From Seison nebaliae (Eukaryota; Rotifera; Pararotatoria; Seisonacea; Seisonidae): a stretch of 52,113 nt of DNA. Shown piece after piece: positions 49,013 through 52,113 of this stretch (its first letter is position 1; each line of letters opens with the position of its first letter). The notes under the pieces were generated by a model. It ran no database searches and had not been told where the DNA came from. It saw only the letters and a program-made list of their open reading frames with translations. The stretch is from positions 1 through 52,113 of the forward strand of contig JALJEE010000604.1 of NCBI GenBank assembly GCA_023231475.1, given 5' to 3'. A program made the translations under genes and the position numbers.

Positions 49013-51510
49013 TCACAGTGAGAATACACTCATAAAATGTTCCATTGTTCGACCATCTTCCGGCAATTCCATTTCATCGATTATATTCTGATTTGTGAGA
49101 GTAAATTCTCCCACAAGGACACTATGCAGTCCTGGTATTACGGTGACACGATATTTATTCATTATCATCTGTTCGTTCATGAAAATCGTTTGGAATGTAT
49201 TCAAATCGACTGATAAATTGGCATTCTTCTCGAAGATTACTGGAATCGCGAATGGAGGTTGACTAGTTATCGATTCAATCCATTCCGAATCGATGATATA
49301 AATCACATCATTATTCGCAGTAAATTTCCCTCCAAAATCAACAGAGAAAATTGTTGATATTTTTTCACCTCTCTCCACAATCATTCCACTAGAAAATAAA
49401 TAAAATTAATCTTAATTAAAGAATTAATTACATACCGTACGAATTCCTTCCCCTCTGCATCAACTAAACACGGACTATATTTGTTCAAATTTTTAAATTT
49501 CCCCAGCGACAACTTCCATTCTGATAATTCGTCTCTAAAAAAATTAAATAAATAATAAAAATGAAAATTTAAAATAATTAGAAAAGATAACGATAATACC
49601 GCACGTAATTCTGTAAGAATCTTGTGATATTGAGGATATGTCACTTGATAATTCTTATTAAATTTCAAATAGATTTCATCACATTGTATCCAAAATGAGG
49701 TAAGTGAATCGATCGATGTAATTTTCACAGTCAAATCTTTATTTACGTTCCTAAATTCATCCATCAAATTTTCATAATAATACATATCTATGAATTTCGA
49801 TTCGAATACTTCATCCCTTATCAGTTTCATGTTACTTGAAATCAATTTTGTATCAAATGGAATCTTATTTTCTTTTGTTGGCGAACCGTTCAATGATTCA
49901 TCAACTGTTAGATCGATTTCTTTTTCCCGTTTGCATCGTTTATTTTCTGTTTCAACTTCTAAATCCATTTCAACATCTTCGATTGATGACGATTTGAAAT
50001 TAAGTTTACTTGGAACTTCTTGATTTTTCAATAACATCCTTTCATCTTTATTTTCATTCTCAGATTGCTCCTTCACATTAGGAGCGACATTTGTCAATAC
50101 TTTCTTATTTTCATTCACTATTGGAGAAGTTATTTTTGTTTGGGAAGCAGAAACAATATATTGTTCTTCCACAGATGGTCCAATATGAGAACGTTCTCTT
50201 GATGGTCTACTCGTTGGATTTGGTGGTAATTTTGAAAAAATCGGATTTGATGGTAATTTTGAAATAATTGGATTTGATGGTAATTTTGAAATAATTGGAT
50301 TTGATGGTAATTTTGAAATAATTGGATTTGATGGTAATTTTGAAATAATTGGATTTGATGGTAATTCTGTAATGATCGGATTTGATGGTAATTCTGTAAT
50401 GATCGGATTTCCTGCTACCGGTTTAGTATACAAATTAGCCAGATGTTGTTTATTCATTTGATTAATTCCTGATTGTGTATTAAAATTATTTTTGTTGAGT
50501 GGTGGAGGAAATTGATTTACTGAAGATTGAGAAATCGATTCATTTCCTAAATTATTCGCTTCTTTCTCCAGAGCTACATTTTGATTTGAAGTCGGTGAAT
50601 TTTCCAAATTTCTTTTATTGTTCCGATTGTTAACGTAATCATTTTTCTGATAAGAGAAAGGTGGAGCAAATTGTGTTGGAGGAGGGAAATTTGTGAGAGA
50701 AGGATTTGGCGGTTGTGTAAATTGAGGATATTTCGTTAATTGTTGTGAGTAATTTTGTGGAATTGTACTGGATGGATTCTTCATGAAATTCTGCTCCTTA
50801 ATTGGTGGAGGAGGGAATTGAGTTAAATGATTATTTGACAATTCTTTCGTTTCCCATGAATCTGTCTTTGACAATACAATATTTTGATTGGGAGAAGATA
50901 ATAAATTTTTTTTTGGCTGTTCTTCCGGAATATGATTAAGCAACATATCATTCTTATAAAGTGCCACAGTAAACGGATATTTTTCATTGAGAAGGCGTCT
51001 TGTCTCTTTCCAACTTTTCACCAATACTTGTAATTTCTTCTCACCTTTCACTTTGAACGCATACTTGAACACTATCAAATTCGAATTTATGATACGGAGA
51101 ACGGATTGAGCCTAAATAAAATTCAAATTTAGATAGAATGAAAAAAATATATTAACGTCACTGACAGTTAGAGGAATGTTAGAGATGAGGAGAGCATAAC
51201 AATATTCGTCTTGACTATGTAACTGACTAATCTCCTCGTCGCTGATGAAGAGTTTGTAATCGAGCAACAACTGAGGTGAAGTTTCTTAAAAGAATAAAAG
51301 AATTATAATGGAGAATAAAAAGAATCAACTTGCAATTGGCATAATTACGCAAAAATCACTTTGACATTGTAACAAATCATCATAAAGTAAAATGGTTCGA
51401 TGATTGTCAGCTGACCAAAACGTTTTCAAGAAACAATTCAACTTCACACTCTTCACAATTTCACCCAATTCACTTGTGTCAATTACGATAATACTTACAC
51501 ATTTATTCAT
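49013..51510 (-). CDS. RRM-like plus Tudor-domain protein
   Basis: Tudor proteins with an RRM (for example TDRD10 and arthropod Vreteno) act in germline piRNA pathways. Exons 51510-51330, 51284-51157, 51111-49605, 49532-49436, 49388-49013 join in phase for 762 aa; introns are 45, 45, 72 and 47 nt, and the third junction is the least certain. Residues about 85-155 look like an RRM fold: YCYALLISNIPLTVSDAQSV, then KLQVLVKSWKETRRLLNE. Residues about 160-480 are low-complexity Pro/Asn/Gln with FPPP motifs and a nine-residue tandem repeat. The Tudor domain spans about 560-700: KITSIDSLTSFWIQCDEIYL, then CLVDAEGKEFVRGMIVERGE and ISTIFSVDFGGKFTANNDVI. The usual VDYGN is VDFGG, so the Asn that contacts symmetric dimethylarginine in many Tudors appears missing. 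An acceptor-like TCTTTTCAG precedes the ATG, so a further 5' exon may exist. The exact orthologue is not assigned. Confidence 0.72.
50222..50415 (-). repeat. 27-bp tandem repeat encoding LPSNPIISK
   Basis: About seven head-to-tail 27-bp units within the RRM-Tudor coding sequence encode LPSNPIISK or LPSNPIITE. The central four are almost identical at the nucleotide level, indicating recent expansion. Confidence 0.85.
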
Positions 51511-51980
51511 GTTTCCTTCCACTGAAAAGATATTATATCGGAAATTTCACTTTCTTAGAATTATATCAGAATAAGAATAATATGCTGAAGATATTGCAGT
51601 ACATGTTTTATCAATTTGAATGTTCACGTGAAACTAAAAGTTATTCCCTTTATCTCCTTCTTCATTCTCTCCAATTTCACCATTTTATTCTTTAGCTTAA
51701 TCCTCAAATCTTAATCCATCTTTTCTTGTAAATTTATCACAAAATACTCAACTTCTCTTATTAATCTCGTATTAAACTTATCTCGATTTATCTCTCTTCG
51801 TCTCTTAATTCTAATACAAATTTGTTGTTTTATTTCAATTTATTCCTCTGCACGTTAATTGTACTTTTAAATTCCAGTCATCAAATATCTTTCCCCTGAT
51901 AGTAGCAAAATATCCCAGAGCGGAAAATATCCCTGAAAATTTTAGAAATGTTTTTCAACTGCCTTAATTAGATGGATATA
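51511..51980. other. intergenic sequence before the transposon end
   Basis: It is 470 bp of A/T-rich DNA upstream of the RRM-Tudor start. No gene recognised; it may hold the promoter and a 5' exon, since an acceptor-like TTTTCAG occurs at about 51523. Confidence 0.5.
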
Positions 51981-52113
51981 CAGTAGGAATTTAAAGTAAT
52001 CGGACACTTTTACGTTTTTATAAAACCGGTCATAACTTCTGTCCTATGAAGTATCTTTCGTAAAGGTGGATATCGCAAAATAGCCCTATTCAAGCTCTTA
52101 AACATAGTGCAAA
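51981..52113 (+). mobile_element. left terminal inverted repeat of a Tc1-like DNA transposon, cut by the window
   Basis: After a TA dinucleotide (51979-51980) the sequence begins CAGTAGGAATTTAAAGTAAT then CGGACACTTT, the typical Tc1-family terminus (CAGT..., ...AAAGTAATCGGACA). Downstream AAACCGGTCATAACTTCTGT also resembles inner Tc1 repeat sequence. The transposase and right end lie beyond the window, so whether it is intact is unknown. Confidence 0.7.

Noticed and set aside
1-52113. CRISPR arrays, operons and bacterial-style terminators
   Set aside because: Spliced eukaryotic genes throughout; no spaced direct-repeat array. tRNA and rRNA genes were also looked for by eye and not found.

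Overview
The window is nuclear DNA from an animal. It is strongly A/T-rich, its genes are split by very short introns (mostly 32-65 nt, GT...AG, with T-rich acceptors), and they encode metazoan families: a TAO kinase, a STRIPAK subunit, an LL5/PHLDB-type PH protein, an ABHD12 lipase, a receptor PTP with Notch-style EGF repeats, and an RRM-Tudor protein. The proteins are unusually divergent and inflated with Asn, Ser, Gln and Asp/Glu runs. That suggests a small, fast-evolving invertebrate. I considered an acariform mite and a miniaturised lophotrochozoan such as an orthonectid, but the sequence alone does not decide.

Layout. (1) 1-833: end of an unidentified plus-strand ORF running into a poly(A) tract, then a small TIR-bearing, hairpin-forming element. 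(2) 834-14812, minus: PHLDB/LL5-like protein on three large exons separated by two multi-kilobase introns; the upstream intron holds unexplained coding-like fragments. (3) 17236-20780, minus: TAO kinase, four exons. (4) 20781-25542: divergent intergenic region with microsatellites, a G-rich run on the minus strand and a GC-richer island of coding-like fragments at 22.6-23.1 kb. (5) 25543-27022, plus: ABHD12-type serine hydrolase, eight tiny-intron exons. (6) 28967-33862, minus: single-exon STRIP1/2-like protein of 1631 aa, about twice the usual size. (7) 36853-48650, plus: the centrepiece, a receptor of about 3195 aa in my model with signal peptide, WSC-like domain, about 42 EGF repeats, Thr/Ser-rich stalk, one transmembrane helix and two PTP domains. 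(8) 49013-51510, minus: RRM-like plus Tudor protein with a 27-bp tandem repeat. (9) 51981-52113: left terminal repeat of a Tc1-like DNA transposon running off the window.

Functional links. TAO kinase (an activator of Hippo) and STRIP (scaffold of the PP2A complex that opposes Hippo) lie about 8 kb apart, probably by chance. The EGF-PTP receptor is the most novel item: I know of no named family with this architecture. Its first PTP domain lacks the WPD-loop aspartate and carries the IA-2/PTPRN-like loop [10 protein letters not shown], and its second has lost the catalytic cysteine, so it reads as a catalytically dead or impaired cell-surface receptor. Exon boundaries were worked out by hand from reading frame, splice signals and homology recalled from memory; no database search was possible.
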